DNA of 64,000 bases from Psychrobacter sp. P2G3 (GTDB lineage Bacteria; Pseudomonadota; Gammaproteobacteria; Pseudomonadales; Moraxellaceae), in assembly GCF_001593285.1 (NCBI RefSeq), contig NZ_CP012529.1, positions 3,162,001 through 3,226,000 on the forward strand, given 5' to 3'. Below, in pieces: positions 44,931 through 54,934 of the stretch; positions within the stretch are counted from its first letter, which is position 1; each line of letters opens with the position of its first letter. The position numbers and the translations under genes are program-made. The notes under the pieces are model-generated. The model had not been told where the DNA came from. It did no database searches and was given only the letters and a program-made list of their open reading frames with translations.

Positions 44931-47900
44931 CTATAACTTATCAGCAGCTGGACTGTCGTTATCTTTACCGTGCGGAATCAACCATTTAGCAAACCATCCT
45001 GACAAGTCATCCATCAAAGTATATACGACTGGAATCACGACCAAGCTTAATAGCGTCGAGGTTACTAGACCACCTAATACAGCAGCAGCCATCGGGCGTC
45101 TGAAAGTAGGATCGGCATCACCCCAGCCAAACACGAGTGGCAACATGCCAGCACCCATTGCAATAGTAGTCATAATAATAGGACGGGCGCGCTTGCGACA
45201 GGCATCTATAATTGCCTCAAAACGTGCTAGACCTCGATTTTGCGCGATAATGGCATAGTCCACTAATAAGATAGAGTTTTTGGTGGCGATACCCATTAGC
45301 ATAATAAAACCAATCATCGAAGGCATTGATAGGCTACTACCCGTAATGACCAAGCCCACGAATGCACCGCCTATCGATAGTGGCAATGCCATCAAAATAG
45401 TAAAAGGCTGTAAAATCTTACCAAACAGTAGAATTAAGACGCCTAAGATACAGATAATACCTACGGACATGGCAATGACAAAACCGCTAAATAGCTCAGC
45501 CATGTTTTCCGCTTGACCCTGTGCGATCATCGTAATAGACGCTGGTAGTTGCTGCATGGTAGGGGTGTTTTTGACTGCTTCTACCAAGTCGCCAAGCTCG
45601 CCAGCACCAGGCTGCACCGTAATCGTAATTGAGCGTTCACGATCGAGGCGACTAATTCGCGCAGGCCCTGTACCAAAGTCAAGGTCAGCGACTTCGCCGA
45701 CTCGTACGCCTTGACCAGCTGGGCGTGTGCTAGGCACATACAACCCTTCTAACTGATTGACGTTTTGTTTGGCCACATCAGGTAAGCGCACCACGATAGG
45801 AATCTGCCGCGTATCTAAATTCAGCTTGGACAGACGCTGTTCATAATCACCCACTGTCGCGATCCGTAAGGTAGTTGCGATATCTTGTGTGGTGACGCCT
45901 TTATCTGCCATCGCTAGCCGATCAGGGGTCACAGTCAGCTCTTGTTGCGGTAAGCTGCGATCGCTGGTGACAGCGCCTGCAATCGGTAGCGCGCGGATAT
46001 CCGTCATGATTTGTTGTGCGGTCTGCTCTAGCACTTGCGGATTGGTACTGGTCAATGAGAAGCTATATCCCGTCTCGCCGCCACTCGATAGCCCTACTGT
46101 AAAACGAGCACTAGGCACTTCAGTTAATATGGCGCTAATCTGTTGCTCGATCTCTTTTTTAGAGATACGTTCGGCACGTGGGGCAAGGACGATATCTAGA
46201 CTGGCAATGTTTTTTGCGCCGCCACTTCCACTACTAGAGTTTGGCCCCATCGCTTCTTGCGCCTGCCCAACTGAAGAGAAGACATGAGTTACCTCAGGCA
46301 AAGCTAGAATGCGTTCACGTGCCAATGCGGTTACCCGCTCGGTATCTTCGAGTTCGACATCCGGCGTCAGCTCAATGCCTACTCGCGTTTGATCAATGTC
46401 ATTATCAGGAATAAACGAGGTCGGTAACAGCTGCACTAGGGCTAATGACCCTACAAATAATAATAAGGTGGCACCCATGGTTAACCAGCGATGATGAAGT
46501 GTCCACGATACTATCTTTAAATACCAAGTCATCAATGCGCTTTGCTTTTCGACCCGCTGTTTTTCTGGTCGCAAAATATAGGCTGCCATCATCGGCGTAA
46601 TTAGACGTGCTACCAATAGCGAGGCAAAAATAGCCATCGCTGCTGTCCAGCCAAATTGGCGGAAGAACTGCCCAACCACACCGCCCATAAAGGCTGTAGG
46701 TAAAAATACTGCAATCAAGGTAAAGGTAGTGGCAATAACTGCAAGCCCAATTTCATCAGCGGCTTCCATTGCCGCTTCATAAGGCGTTTTACCCATCCGT
46801 AGATGGCGGATAATGTTTTCGACCTCAACGATAGCATCGTCGACCAACACGCCAATCACCAGCGATAACGCCAATAACGAAATAATATTGAGGCTAAAAT
46901 CAAACAGATACATGCCCAAAAAGGTAGGAATGACCGATAATGGCAAAGCTACAGCGGCGACGATAGTAGCGCGAATATTGCGTAAAAATAAGAACACTAC
47001 GACGACTGCTAAAATACCGCCCTCAATCAACATACGTAATGAAGACTTATAATCCTCTTCCACGGGAGTGGCACGGTCGTAGACTTTTTCGACCTCGATA
47101 TTACTCATCTCAGCACTTAACTGTGCCAGTGCTTCATCCACTCTTTTGGTCACTTCAACTTCACTGGCACCGCGTGAACGAGTGATGTTAAATGCGACCA
47201 CTGTTTCGCCATCTAGCTTGGCAACAGAGCTAGGGTCAGCCGCACCATCAGTCACTTCAGCCATACGTCCTAACGCTTGCGTGCCTCCAGTAGGGACAGC
47301 AATCTGTAAATCGTTAAGCTCGCGCGCGCGCTCTACTGCTCCCAATACCCGAATGGTTTGGGTAGTATTGCCAACTTCAGCTTCTCCGCCTGCGCTGTCT
47401 TGCTGAATACCAGCGATCTGCTGAGACAATTGAGGGATGGAGAGTTGCAAGCCACTAAGCACGATAGGGTCAGCGGCGACGGTAATCTCACGTTCAAGAC
47501 CACCAATACGACTGATAGCGCTTACCCCTTGGATATCAGATAAGCGCTTAGTAATCGTGTCATCCACGAACCATGATAAGTCCTCAACACTCATATTATT
47601 CCCAGTCACTGAATACGTGACTACTGGAAATCCTGCTGTCGAGACCTTGGTAATAATAGGATCATTAGCAGCTGCCGGTAAGTCTCCACGTACCTCACCG
47701 ACTGCTGAGCGTACATCATCCATAGCTTCTTGAATGTCTTTTTCTAACACAAACTCAGTAGCGATAGTAGCTGCACCAGTTTGTAAGGTAGTACGAATAT
47801 GCTTAATACCTTCAATACTAGTCAGCCTATTTTCAATCTTTTTAGCGACATCATTTTCGAGCTGTGACGGTGCGGCTCCCGGCAAAGTAACCGTCACGAC

Positions 47901-48041
47901 GACCGCTGGTAAATCAATATCAGGGAACTGCTGCACTTTCATCTGTTGAAAGCCAAACAAACCGCCGAGTGTTAGCAAGACAAATAGTAAAATCGCAACA
48001 AGTGGATTTTTAATCGAATAGGTAGATACATTCATGCTCAT
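44931..48041 (-). CDS. RND efflux pump permease (HAE1/AcrB type)
   Basis: A proton-driven multidrug efflux permease of the inner membrane. The 1036 residues follow the AcrB plan: an N-terminal helix, a large porter loop (GIKHIRTTLQTGAATIATEF), helices 2-6 with GVLVDDAIVEVENIIRHL, which contains the proton-relay Asp pair, a second loop, and the final helices with GIATKNSILLVDYAI and RPIIMTTIAMGAGMLPL. The substrate is not predictable. The start overlaps the adaptor stop by 4 nt (ATGA). No TolC-like outer-membrane gene is in the window, so the pump must use one encoded elsewhere. Confidence 0.94.
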   Translation of the reverse strand: MSMNVSTYSIKNPLVAILLFVLLTLGGLFGFQQMKVQQFPDIDLPAVVVTVTLPGAAPSQLENDVAKKIENRLTSIEGIKHIRTTLQTGAATIATEFVLEKDIQEAMDDVRSAVGEVRGDLPAAANDPIITKVSTAGFPVVTYSVTGNNMSVEDLSWFVDDTITKRLSDIQGVSAISRIGGLEREITVAADPIVLSGLQLSIPQLSQQIAGIQQDSAGGEAEVGNTTQTIRVLGAVERARELNDLQIAVPTGGTQALGRMAEVTDGAADPSSVAKLDGETVVAFNITRSRGASEVEVTKRVDEALAQLSAEMSNIEVEKVYDRATPVEEDYKSSLRMLIEGGILAVVVVFLFLRNIRATIVAAVALPLSVIPTFLGMYLFDFSLNIISLLALSLVIGVLVDDAIVEVENIIRHLRMGKTPYEAAMEAADEIGLAVIATTFTLIAVFLPTAFMGGVVGQFFRQFGWTAAMAIFASLLVARLITPMMAAYILRPEKQRVEKQSALMTWYLKIVSWTLHHRWLTMGATLLLFVGSLALVQLLPTSFIPDNDIDQTRVGIELTPDVELEDTERVTALARERILALPEVTHVFSSVGQAQEAMGPNSSSGSGGAKNIASLDIVLAPRAERISKKEIEQQISAILTEVPSARFTVGLSSGGETGYSFSLTSTNPQVLEQTAQQIMTDIRALPIAGAVTSDRSLPQQELTVTPDRLAMADKGVTTQDIATTLRIATVGDYEQRLSKLNLDTRQIPIVVRLPDVAKQNVNQLEGLYVPSTRPAGQGVRVGEVADLDFGTGPARISRLDRERSITITVQPGAGELGDLVEAVKNTPTMQQLPASITMIAQGQAENMAELFSGFVIAMSVGIICILGVLILLFGKILQPFTILMALPLSIGGAFVGLVITGSSLSMPSMIGFIMLMGIATKNSILLVDYAIIAQNRGLARFEAIIDACRKRARPIIMTTIAMGAGMLPLVFGWGDADPTFRRPMAAAVLGGLVTSTLLSLVVIPVVYTLMDDLSGWFAKWLIPHGKDNDSPAADKL

Positions 48042-49321
48042 GATGTTGCCTGCACAGCTTTACTTTCCACAACGCGTACCAAATCACCATCATTTAAAAA
48101 GCTACCGCCTTGTTTGACCAAGCTAATATCGGTCGGCAAAGGCTCTGCAAGTACAACATTGTCCCCAATACGATCTCCTAGGGTCACACGCTGCTGTTGA
48201 ATACGTCCAACCGTTTTGTCATTCTGGGTTTTGATATCAGTCACTAGCATCACATAATCATAGCCGTCATTGCTGACAATAGCGCTATTGGGCACCGTTT
48301 GCATGCTCTCGCTACCGAGCAGAAACTCACCAGTTTGGTACATACCCGCACGCGCTGCAGAGTTGGTTTCTAAACTCGCATAGATAGTAATTTGACGGTT
48401 ATTGTCCGCTGTCGGCGCGATACGACTGACTTGCCCCATCACCGACTGGTCTCTTGGCAAGCTGACCTTAACAGGTGTACCTACGTTTACATCACCGATT
48501 AACTTAGGATCGATATCAGCACGCCACTCTAAAATACCACCTTTAATAATCGTAAATAGTGGCTCACCACCTGCAACCATACCGACCTCAGCCATCTTGT
48601 CACTGATTACCCCACTCACTGGCGCGACGACTTTAGCATTTTCAAGGGTTAAACGCTGATTGCTTAAGCGAGCTTTTGATGACTGCAAGGCAGCTTCTGC
48701 GCGTATTCTGGAAGTACGGTAACGGTCCGCTTCTTGTTTACTAATGGCATCTATATCAATTAGCGGTAGCACACGTGCCGCATCCGCGCTGGCATTAGCA
48801 AGCGTCGCTTCGGCTTCGGCCACATCTGCTTCTGCTTGCAAGACTTGTTGCTCCATAGCATCGGTATCAAATATCGCTAAAACTTGACCGGCTTTGACAC
48901 GCGTACCTTCTTCGACCAATACACGCTCAATTGCCACGCCATTGACCTTGGCACTGACATTTGCAATATCTTTGGCACTAATTGTACCGTCGGCTGTTAG
49001 CGTGTTGCCGACACTATCTTGACTCGGCTGCACTGTTTCAACTGACAAGACGGCTTGGTCATTATCTGCATTGATAGGCGCTATATCACTTTGAGTCCCA
49101 GTGGTAACGGTTGACTCATCTGTAGTTGAGTCATTACCATCCCAATACTTGCCTAGCAGCACACCCATGACCAGCACTGCTACCAACACAGGCAATAGCC
49201 ACACAGGCAGCTTTGACGAAGGTTTATGCTTGGGCATATCAGGATTACGATAAGGTGGCAGCTCAGGCTCAGGTGTAGGATTAGACACTTGCTTATCATT
49301 AGGGTCTTGCAGGTCACTCAT
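48038..49321 (-). CDS. RND efflux periplasmic adaptor
   Basis: A membrane fusion protein that links the RND permease to an outer-membrane channel. The 427 residues have a Pro-rich cytoplasmic tail, one membrane anchor (about 39-61, not a lipobox), a barrel-sandwich/lipoyl part (GTISAKDIANVSAKVNGVAIERVLVEEGTRVKAGQVLAIFD, partly shown), an alpha-hairpin rich in Ala and Glu (AEADVAEAEATLANASADA), and a beta-barrel domain. It is the first gene of the pump operon. The 538-nt upstream gap (49322-49859) encodes no TetR- or MarR-type regulator. Confidence 0.92.
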   Translation of the reverse strand: MSDLQDPNDKQVSNPTPEPELPPYRNPDMPKHKPSSKLPVWLLPVLVAVLVMGVLLGKYWDGNDSTTDESTVTTGTQSDIAPINADNDQAVLSVETVQPSQDSVGNTLTADGTISAKDIANVSAKVNGVAIERVLVEEGTRVKAGQVLAIFDTDAMEQQVLQAEADVAEAEATLANASADAARVLPLIDIDAISKQEADRYRTSRIRAEAALQSSKARLSNQRLTLENAKVVAPVSGVISDKMAEVGMVAGGEPLFTIIKGGILEWRADIDPKLIGDVNVGTPVKVSLPRDQSVMGQVSRIAPTADNNRQITIYASLETNSAARAGMYQTGEFLLGSESMQTVPNSAIVSNDGYDYVMLVTDIKTQNDKTVGRIQQQRVTLGDRIGDNVVLAEPLPTDISLVKQGGSFLNDGDLVRVVESKAVQATS

Positions 49322-49738
49322 AATCGGTCTCTATAAATAAGCGCATTGATAGAAAAGAAGCTAAACATTAATCTTTAATGGGGTGATATAGACAGTTTAT
49401 ATTATTGATAGCTTTTTGCATTGTAGTCTATCGTACTAGCAGGTCAACTGTAGTTTATCCCTACTCTGTTAAAAAATAATTATAAATAACAGTCGAAAGA
49501 CAGAGCAAGCGTTCAGTAATAATGATATGAATTTGGAAAATTATGAATGAAGAGTAATGAGTTGATATGACTATCTATATGTGAATATTGGCTAGATATG
49601 ACGATTAGATTTCGATCTTATTAACTTTTCTCTGTTATCATTTTTTCGATGATAATCGTATCGCTATCGAATATTACACACTACATACGACATACAGTTC
49701 TGTCTTGTGTTGTTAGGTTGGTTTGATACTATTAACTC

Positions 49739-49765
49739 ATGACATCATTCACTCAATGACATCAT
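49739..49765 (+). repeat. Direct repeat ATGACATCAT x2
   Basis: Two identical 10-nt copies (49739-49748 and 49756-49765) start 17 nt apart, 95 nt before the small Lys-rich gene. Such spacing puts them on roughly the same side of the helix within two turns. They may be a regulator site or chance; apart from them the 49322-49859 gap shows nothing recognisable. Confidence 0.35.
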
Positions 49766-49859
49766 AATAATGGTGGAATTAGTCCATTAACTTTAACTGT
49801 ATATTGATGTTAAGACGCTGAATACCCAGCACTTTAAATCATAAATCAAGGAGTCCATC

Positions 49860-50024
49860 ATGGCTAATAAAGAAAAAGTAAAAGCGATAAAGCAAGAAAT
49901 CAAAGAAACCAAGGCAAATATCAAAGACCAGAATAAAAACCTTAAAGATCTTAAAAAGGATCTAAAAAAAGCAAAAAAAGAGAAACCCGAGAAAAAATCT
50001 AAGAGTGAGAAAAAATCTAAATAA
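49860..50024 (+). CDS. Small Lys-rich helical protein, 54 residues
   Basis: A short gene starting ATG with AAGGAG seven bases upstream and followed by a perfect terminator, which together make it credible. The 54 residues contain 22 lysines and many Glu and Asp, with only scattered hydrophobics (I, V, L) in a pattern that suits a charged coiled coil (VKAIKQEIKETKANIK). The tail repeats KSK-type units. No Cys, Trp or Tyr. Function unknown. It might bind nucleic acid or act as a small stress protein, but nothing in the sequence proves either. Confidence 0.7.
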   Translation: MANKEKVKAIKQEIKETKANIKDQNKNLKDLKKDLKKAKKEKPEKKSKSEKKSK

Positions 50025-50070
50025 GCTTTTTTTAGACGCTTGTTAGATATATAAACTGGTTAAACATAAA

Positions 50071-50100
50071 AAAGAGGATAGCAATTGCTGTCCTCTTTTT
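50071..50100 (+). terminator. Terminator after the small Lys-rich gene
   Basis: The stem AAAGAGGA-AGCAA / TTGCT-TCCTCTTT has one mismatch and is followed by a T-run, 46 nt after the stop. Confidence 0.85.
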
Positions 50101-50227
50101 AACGTGTATAGAATAAAGCTTATCGCCATACTTCAGAGTATGAGGTATAGAAATATCAAGCACAATCTAGTCGATTCACTTAAAAAATGAATACCTCGCT
50201 ACTCACCAAATCATCTTAGGCACTGGT

Positions 50228-52588
50228 TTAAGCATTGGTATAGCGGCTGGCCTCAGGCATCCAGCGGTGTATCAATTGGCTGACATCGGCTTTACGCGTG
50301 GGGTCTGCAATTAAATGCTTGGCCAAACGCTGAGCAATGGCAAATAACTGCTCATCACGAATCAAATCAGCCAGATAATAGCCTACATTACCCGTTTGCC
50401 GTTTACCGAGTAACTCACCTGGTCCGCGCAGCTCTAAGTCTTTTTGGGCAATGACAAAACCATCGGTGCTGTCTCGCAGCACGTTGAGACGTTCTGTACC
50501 TGTTTCCGACAATGGCTTCTGATATAGCAGCACACAGTAGCTTTTGGTTGAGCCGCGCCCAACGCGTCCACGCAATTGATGTAACTGCGACAGACCCAAT
50601 CTTTCAGCGTTCTCGATGACCATTAATGATGCATTAGGTACATCAACCCCTACTTCGATGACCGTTGTGGCAATCAATAAATCAAGCTTGCCCGCTTTAA
50701 ATTCTTGCATGATAGCTTGCTTATCAGCGGACCTCATTTTGCCATGTACCAGGCCGATTCGAATATCCAAACGCTCATGTAAGTCCTCATAAGTGGCTTC
50801 GGCAGCTTGCGCATCGAGTACGCTCGACTCTTCCACCAACGAACACACCCAATACGCCTGCCTGCCCGCCTCACAATTAATCGCAATGCGCTCTATCACT
50901 TCATCACGGCGATTGCGGTCAATTGTCACCGTAGTAATCGGCGTACGTCCCGGTGGCAACTCATCAATGATAGAAGTATCCATATCACCGTAGACACTCA
51001 TCGCTAGCGTACGCGGAATCGGGGTTGCAGTCATGATTAGCTGATGCGGAGTACTATTTGCCACGCCTTTATTAGTCAAAGCCATCCGCTGCTCAACGCC
51101 AAAACGGTGCTGCTCATCAATAATGACTAAGCCTAATTTAGCGAATTGTACTTGTTCTTGAAATAACGCATGAGTGCCGACGACCACTTGCACAGTGTTC
51201 TCGCTCACCGCTTCCAACGCTTCGCGGCGCTGCTTTGCCGTTTGCTTCCCAGCCAGCCAGCCGACACCGATACCCAACGGTTCAAACCACTGTTTAAAGT
51301 TCAATAAATGCTGTTCTGCTAAAATCTCAGTCGGTGCCATAACGGCTACTTGCCAGCCACTATCAAGTGCGTAGCCCGCCGCTCCTGCTGCGACTAAAGT
51401 CTTACCTGCGCCTACATCACCCTGTACCAATCGTAGCATTGGAATAGAAGTCGCCATATCAGCCGTGATATCTCTCATTACACGTTGCTGCGCCCCTGTT
51501 AAAGCAAAGGGTAATGCCGCAAATAGCTTATCAGCCAATGGGCTTTGCGTGGCACATTTGGGCGCTTTATGCTGATGTAATTGCTGGCGGCGATACAATA
51601 GACTAAGTTGATGCGCAGTCAGTTCTTCAATAATCAGACGCTGACAGGCAGCATGCGTACGCGCGCTTAATTGAGTGAGTAGCTTATATTGCTGCCCAGC
51701 ATCGGTATAAGTAGGCGGCGTATGCAGTAACACTAACGCTTCAAATATCGTCAGGTTATAGACATTATTATTAGCCGTTCTAGCAGCGACTGTATTGATA
51801 TCTTGGTTTGTATCACTGTTTGTATTGTAGATATTTGCATTAGCTTTATTGACGCTATTACCGATAGTATTGTCAGGCACACTACGCGCCAATGTCGAAA
51901 ATATATCTTCCGAATAATCTATCTCTTCTGCTGACAATTTTGTCGGCTCAAAAGGTGCTAATGGCAAGTCAGCCACAACGGCAAAATCTTCTGACGTAAA
52001 CAACGTCATCGGCAGCCCTTGACTGCGAACGGTTTGTAATGCCAACTTAATTAAAGTGCGCAGCTTGTTCTGATGCAAGCCTTTGACGCTTGGATAGATT
52101 GGCTGTAGACCCGTATTAGTAATGTCTGCATTATCAGTAATAATCTGATATTCAGGATGGTGCATCTGCTTACCGTAACGGCTGACTTTAACCTCTCCAA
52201 ACAACTGTAGCCGTGTACCCAGACTCATCGTTTGGGCAAGGCCAGGATAGACTTTAAAAAAACGCAGAGAGATTGTGCCAGTATCATCGTCTACAATCAC
52301 TGTCATGCCACTACGTTTAGTATCAACGTGTACTACGCGCCCAGTGATTAACGCAGCTTGCCCATGACCCACATCCGCTATCGGTACCAGTCGACTACGA
52401 TCTTCGTAATCGCGTGGCAGATGCAGCAGTAGATCAAAGATGCGCGTAATACTCAATTGCGTCAGCTGCTCAGCAACTTTTGGTCCAACTCCTGCCAGCG
52501 CCGTCACGGGCATATCTAATGCCGAAATTGGCTGCTTTGACAATACATTGTCTGATAGGTTGGCTGTGGAATGACTAGAGATTGGCAT
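50228..52588 (-). CDS. recG: ATP-dependent DNA helicase RecG
   Basis: RecG remodels stalled replication forks and Holliday junctions. It has the N-terminal wedge/OB domain (LAGVGPKVAEQL, then VVHVDTKRSGMTV), helicase motifs I (GDVGAGKTLVA), II (DEQHRFG, the RecG form of DEAD), III (TATPIPRTLAM), and the C-terminal QLRGRVGRG and DGFVIAQKDLELRGPGELLGKRQTG. The frame extends to 52672, but the ATG at 52588 has AGGG six bases upstream, giving 786 residues. That is about 90 more than E. coli, partly from an Asn-rich insert at about residues 236-273. Confidence 0.95.
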   Translation of the reverse strand: MPISSHSTANLSDNVLSKQPISALDMPVTALAGVGPKVAEQLTQLSITRIFDLLLHLPRDYEDRSRLVPIADVGHGQAALITGRVVHVDTKRSGMTVIVDDDTGTISLRFFKVYPGLAQTMSLGTRLQLFGEVKVSRYGKQMHHPEYQIITDNADITNTGLQPIYPSVKGLHQNKLRTLIKLALQTVRSQGLPMTLFTSEDFAVVADLPLAPFEPTKLSAEEIDYSEDIFSTLARSVPDNTIGNSVNKANANIYNTNSDTNQDINTVAARTANNNVYNLTIFEALVLLHTPPTYTDAGQQYKLLTQLSARTHAACQRLIIEELTAHQLSLLYRRQQLHQHKAPKCATQSPLADKLFAALPFALTGAQQRVMRDITADMATSIPMLRLVQGDVGAGKTLVAAGAAGYALDSGWQVAVMAPTEILAEQHLLNFKQWFEPLGIGVGWLAGKQTAKQRREALEAVSENTVQVVVGTHALFQEQVQFAKLGLVIIDEQHRFGVEQRMALTNKGVANSTPHQLIMTATPIPRTLAMSVYGDMDTSIIDELPPGRTPITTVTIDRNRRDEVIERIAINCEAGRQAYWVCSLVEESSVLDAQAAEATYEDLHERLDIRIGLVHGKMRSADKQAIMQEFKAGKLDLLIATTVIEVGVDVPNASLMVIENAERLGLSQLHQLRGRVGRGSTKSYCVLLYQKPLSETGTERLNVLRDSTDGFVIAQKDLELRGPGELLGKRQTGNVGYYLADLIRDEQLFAIAQRLAKHLIADPTRKADVSQLIHRWMPEASRYTNA

Positions 52589-52855
52589 TAAAAACCCTAA
52601 CGATATTATTTTTAAATTCTGTATGGTTGAATGTTTTATACTTAATTTTCTTCTTAAAGCTGAATCATTCAACTAAATTCAAACATGATAATAATCAACA
52701 AGCTATGAAAATAGTGAACCTAAATCATTATAACTGACAACACTATCGATTATGCTAAGCTATTTAGTAATGATGCGTCTATACACTTAACGGTCAATCA
52801 GCAACTCTTTTGCCTATGATCTTTTCCTTTGGAATGTTTTTTACAAGGTCTTTTT

Positions 52856-53893
52856 ATGTCCGTTTATCCTATTCATAATCAAGATTCTCAAGCCTCCTAT
52901 AAAAAATTAATCCGCCCAAGCCTACTGTCTATTTTAGGCTTAGTTATCAGCGCCTGTACTAATATTGTGCCATCCGCAACTAATGCACAAATTCAGCCAG
53001 TACCCATTGCACCAAAAGTTGCTTTGGTTTTAGGCGGCGGCGGTGCCAAAGGTTTCGCTCATGTCGGTGTCATTAAAGCATTAGAGGAGAGCGGTATCAC
53101 ACCAACACTGGTAGTTGGAACCAGCGTCGGTAGCTTGGTTGGTAGCCTATACGCTAGCGGCTACACACCGCAGCAGCTTGAGCAATTAGCATTGACCACA
53201 CTTGATAGCGAGTTGACCGACTTTGTTTTATCCAACCAGGGATTTATAGAAGGTATTAAGCTCAGAAACTTTATCAATGCGAAAGTTGGTGGCCGCACGA
53301 TAGAAGATTTCCCAATCAGCTTTGCGGCTATTGCTGCTGAAAAGGACACGCTACAAAAAATAGTCTTTACTACCGGAGATGCAGGGCTTGCCGTACAAGC
53401 GTCTTGTAGCGTACCTAATATTTTTATTGCGCCGCGTATCCCTGAAAAAGTCGGCAAAAAATATGTCGATGGTGGTGTGGTAAGCTTAGTTCCTGTCGAT
53501 AGCGCCCGCGATTTAGGTGCTGATATTATCATCGCTGTCGATGTGACAGTGCCTACATCGAGTAAAAAGAATATGACTAGCAATTTACTACCTGCTATTA
53601 CCTCATTAAGTAGCTTTTGGGGATTACTTGAAAACAATCTAACCTCTAATATAGCTTCTAATAATATATCCTCTAACACTACTTATTCAGGCACTAATCA
53701 TCGCTCATCAATGCGCAATGAACGCGGGCGTGCTGATATCGTAATTACTCCTGATGTCGGTCATATTAGCTCATTAGATACCAGTCAACGTAGCGCACTT
53801 ATTACTGCTGGCACGCAAGCCACTACCCCGCAGATAAATGCTATTAAAAAATTAATCAGAGAAAAATCTAATAGCAAATACGTGACTCTTTAA
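52856..53893 (+). CDS. Patatin-like phospholipase, probable lipoprotein
   Basis: A serine hydrolase of the patatin/RssA family with the Ser-Asp dyad. The oxyanion loop GGGGAKG is at about 60-66, the nucleophile elbow GTSVG has Ser90, and DGG has Asp205. The N-terminus carries a hydrophobic stretch ending in ISAC, a lipobox with Cys34, so it may be a lipoprotein. A Ser/Asn-rich insert occurs near residues 270-290. The frame extends to a TTG at 52829, but the ATG at 52856 has AAGG upstream. Substrate lipid unknown. Divergent from recG, so the 267-nt gap holds both promoters. Confidence 0.88.
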   Translation: MSVYPIHNQDSQASYKKLIRPSLLSILGLVISACTNIVPSATNAQIQPVPIAPKVALVLGGGGAKGFAHVGVIKALEESGITPTLVVGTSVGSLVGSLYASGYTPQQLEQLALTTLDSELTDFVLSNQGFIEGIKLRNFINAKVGGRTIEDFPISFAAIAAEKDTLQKIVFTTGDAGLAVQASCSVPNIFIAPRIPEKVGKKYVDGGVVSLVPVDSARDLGADIIIAVDVTVPTSSKKNMTSNLLPAITSLSSFWGLLENNLTSNIASNNISSNTTYSGTNHRSSMRNERGRADIVITPDVGHISSLDTSQRSALITAGTQATTPQINAIKKLIREKSNSKYVTL

Positions 53894-53937
53894 CGATATA
53901 CAAACTCAGCTCTAACATAGCCTAATTTTCGTTATAA

Positions 53938-53975
53938 AAAAAAGCACCGCAATCATCAATTGCAGTGCTTTTCTA
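53938..53975. terminator. Terminator between the patatin gene and the secreted-protein gene
   Basis: The stem AAAAGCAC-GCAAT / ATTGC-GTGCTTTT with a 5-nt loop and A- and T-runs on each side serves these two convergent genes. Confidence 0.8.
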
Positions 53976-54000
53976 TTATTGAGCATACCAAATGTTTGCT

Positions 54001-54600
54001 TTATTTAACTTTTGCGCGATATTTAACCATCACTGTATCATTAAGACCAACGCCTTCGATATCCCAGCGTACCGCTTTATAGTACTGTAAAGGAATCTCT
54101 TGAAGTTGATTATCGACCCTGCCACGTAACGGCATGCGTGCAAAGGTCTCGCCATCAGCACTACCATACGGGAATTCAGGCGACACAACACGTAGCAACT
54201 CTACTTGCTCAGGGATAGTCAGAGTGACCGTCATTTTACGTACACGGTCAGCATTAGTATTGGTAAAAAACCCTTGATACTCTACAACATTGCCTGACTG
54301 CAAGCGTGTGTTGGCATCCACAGGTATCAAAGTCTCTTGTCCATTTGCATCAACGCCAATAAGAGAGGCAGTAATCTTGGTATTAACCGCTTGCACGTTT
54401 GATTTGCCGCTATTAGCGTTTGCAGCTGTCTGTACAGCAGCAGATCCGTCAAGTGCAGGCTCTGGAGTCGGCAACATAGCTGACGCTTGTGTTACTACCA
54501 TCGCACCGATAAGCGTACCGGCGACGACTTGGAATAAGCGATGACCGCTCCAAGCAGTGAATGGACTAGCCAAATGGTTTATTTTTTTCATGATGTTCAT
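54001..54600 (-). CDS. Secreted protein with DUF11-like domain, function unknown
   Basis: A 199-residue exported protein. The N-terminus is basic (MKKINHLASPFTAWSGHR) and is followed by a hydrophobic core and a cut after ASA. The mature part begins with a low-complexity Ala/Asn/Ser linker. The C-terminal 120 residues look like a beta-sandwich: ASLIGVDANGQE, VVEYQGFFTNTNADRVRKMTVTLTIPEQ and KAVRWDIEGVGLNDTVMVKYRAKVK (partly shown), which fits the DUF11/conserved-repeat style of bacterial surface proteins. No catalytic residues seen. Single gene; 334 nt of gene-free DNA separates it from argA. Confidence 0.7.
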   Translation of the reverse strand: MNIMKKINHLASPFTAWSGHRLFQVVAGTLIGAMVVTQASAMLPTPEPALDGSAAVQTAANANSGKSNVQAVNTKITASLIGVDANGQETLIPVDANTRLQSGNVVEYQGFFTNTNADRVRKMTVTLTIPEQVELLRVVSPEFPYGSADGETFARMPLRGRVDNQLQEIPLQYYKAVRWDIEGVGLNDTVMVKYRAKVK

Positions 54601-54934
54601 TATTCCTAGTTAATGTATCGGTAAGACAATGCTGATCAAGGGTGTTAGTTTTGAGAATCTAAAACCTCTTTTGCAAAACATATATAACGCACTTGAAGTA
54701 TAAGTAACGCGAACAATCGATAATGCAGTAGGACTTAGCATAGCAAAAAGCTTTTATGGGTATACTAACCCCGTGTTTAGGTTGTGTATATAGTCAACTA
54801 AATAAATTCAGATGGAGATCGTTAAAATAAAAAGATAGCTCATACTGATGTTTTTTGCTATGGTAAATCTTTAATATTCAATAAATCTTTTATATCTCTT
54901 ATCCTTTACTATACCTACTATTATTGCTCCTATT

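Noticed and set aside
49322..49859. A divergent regulator gene for the RND pump.
   Set aside because: No open frame with a ribosome-binding site or helix-turn-helix was found in this gap.
54601..54934. ArgR boxes before argA.
   Set aside because: Only ATTCA half-sites were found, without the TGAAT partner at the right spacing.
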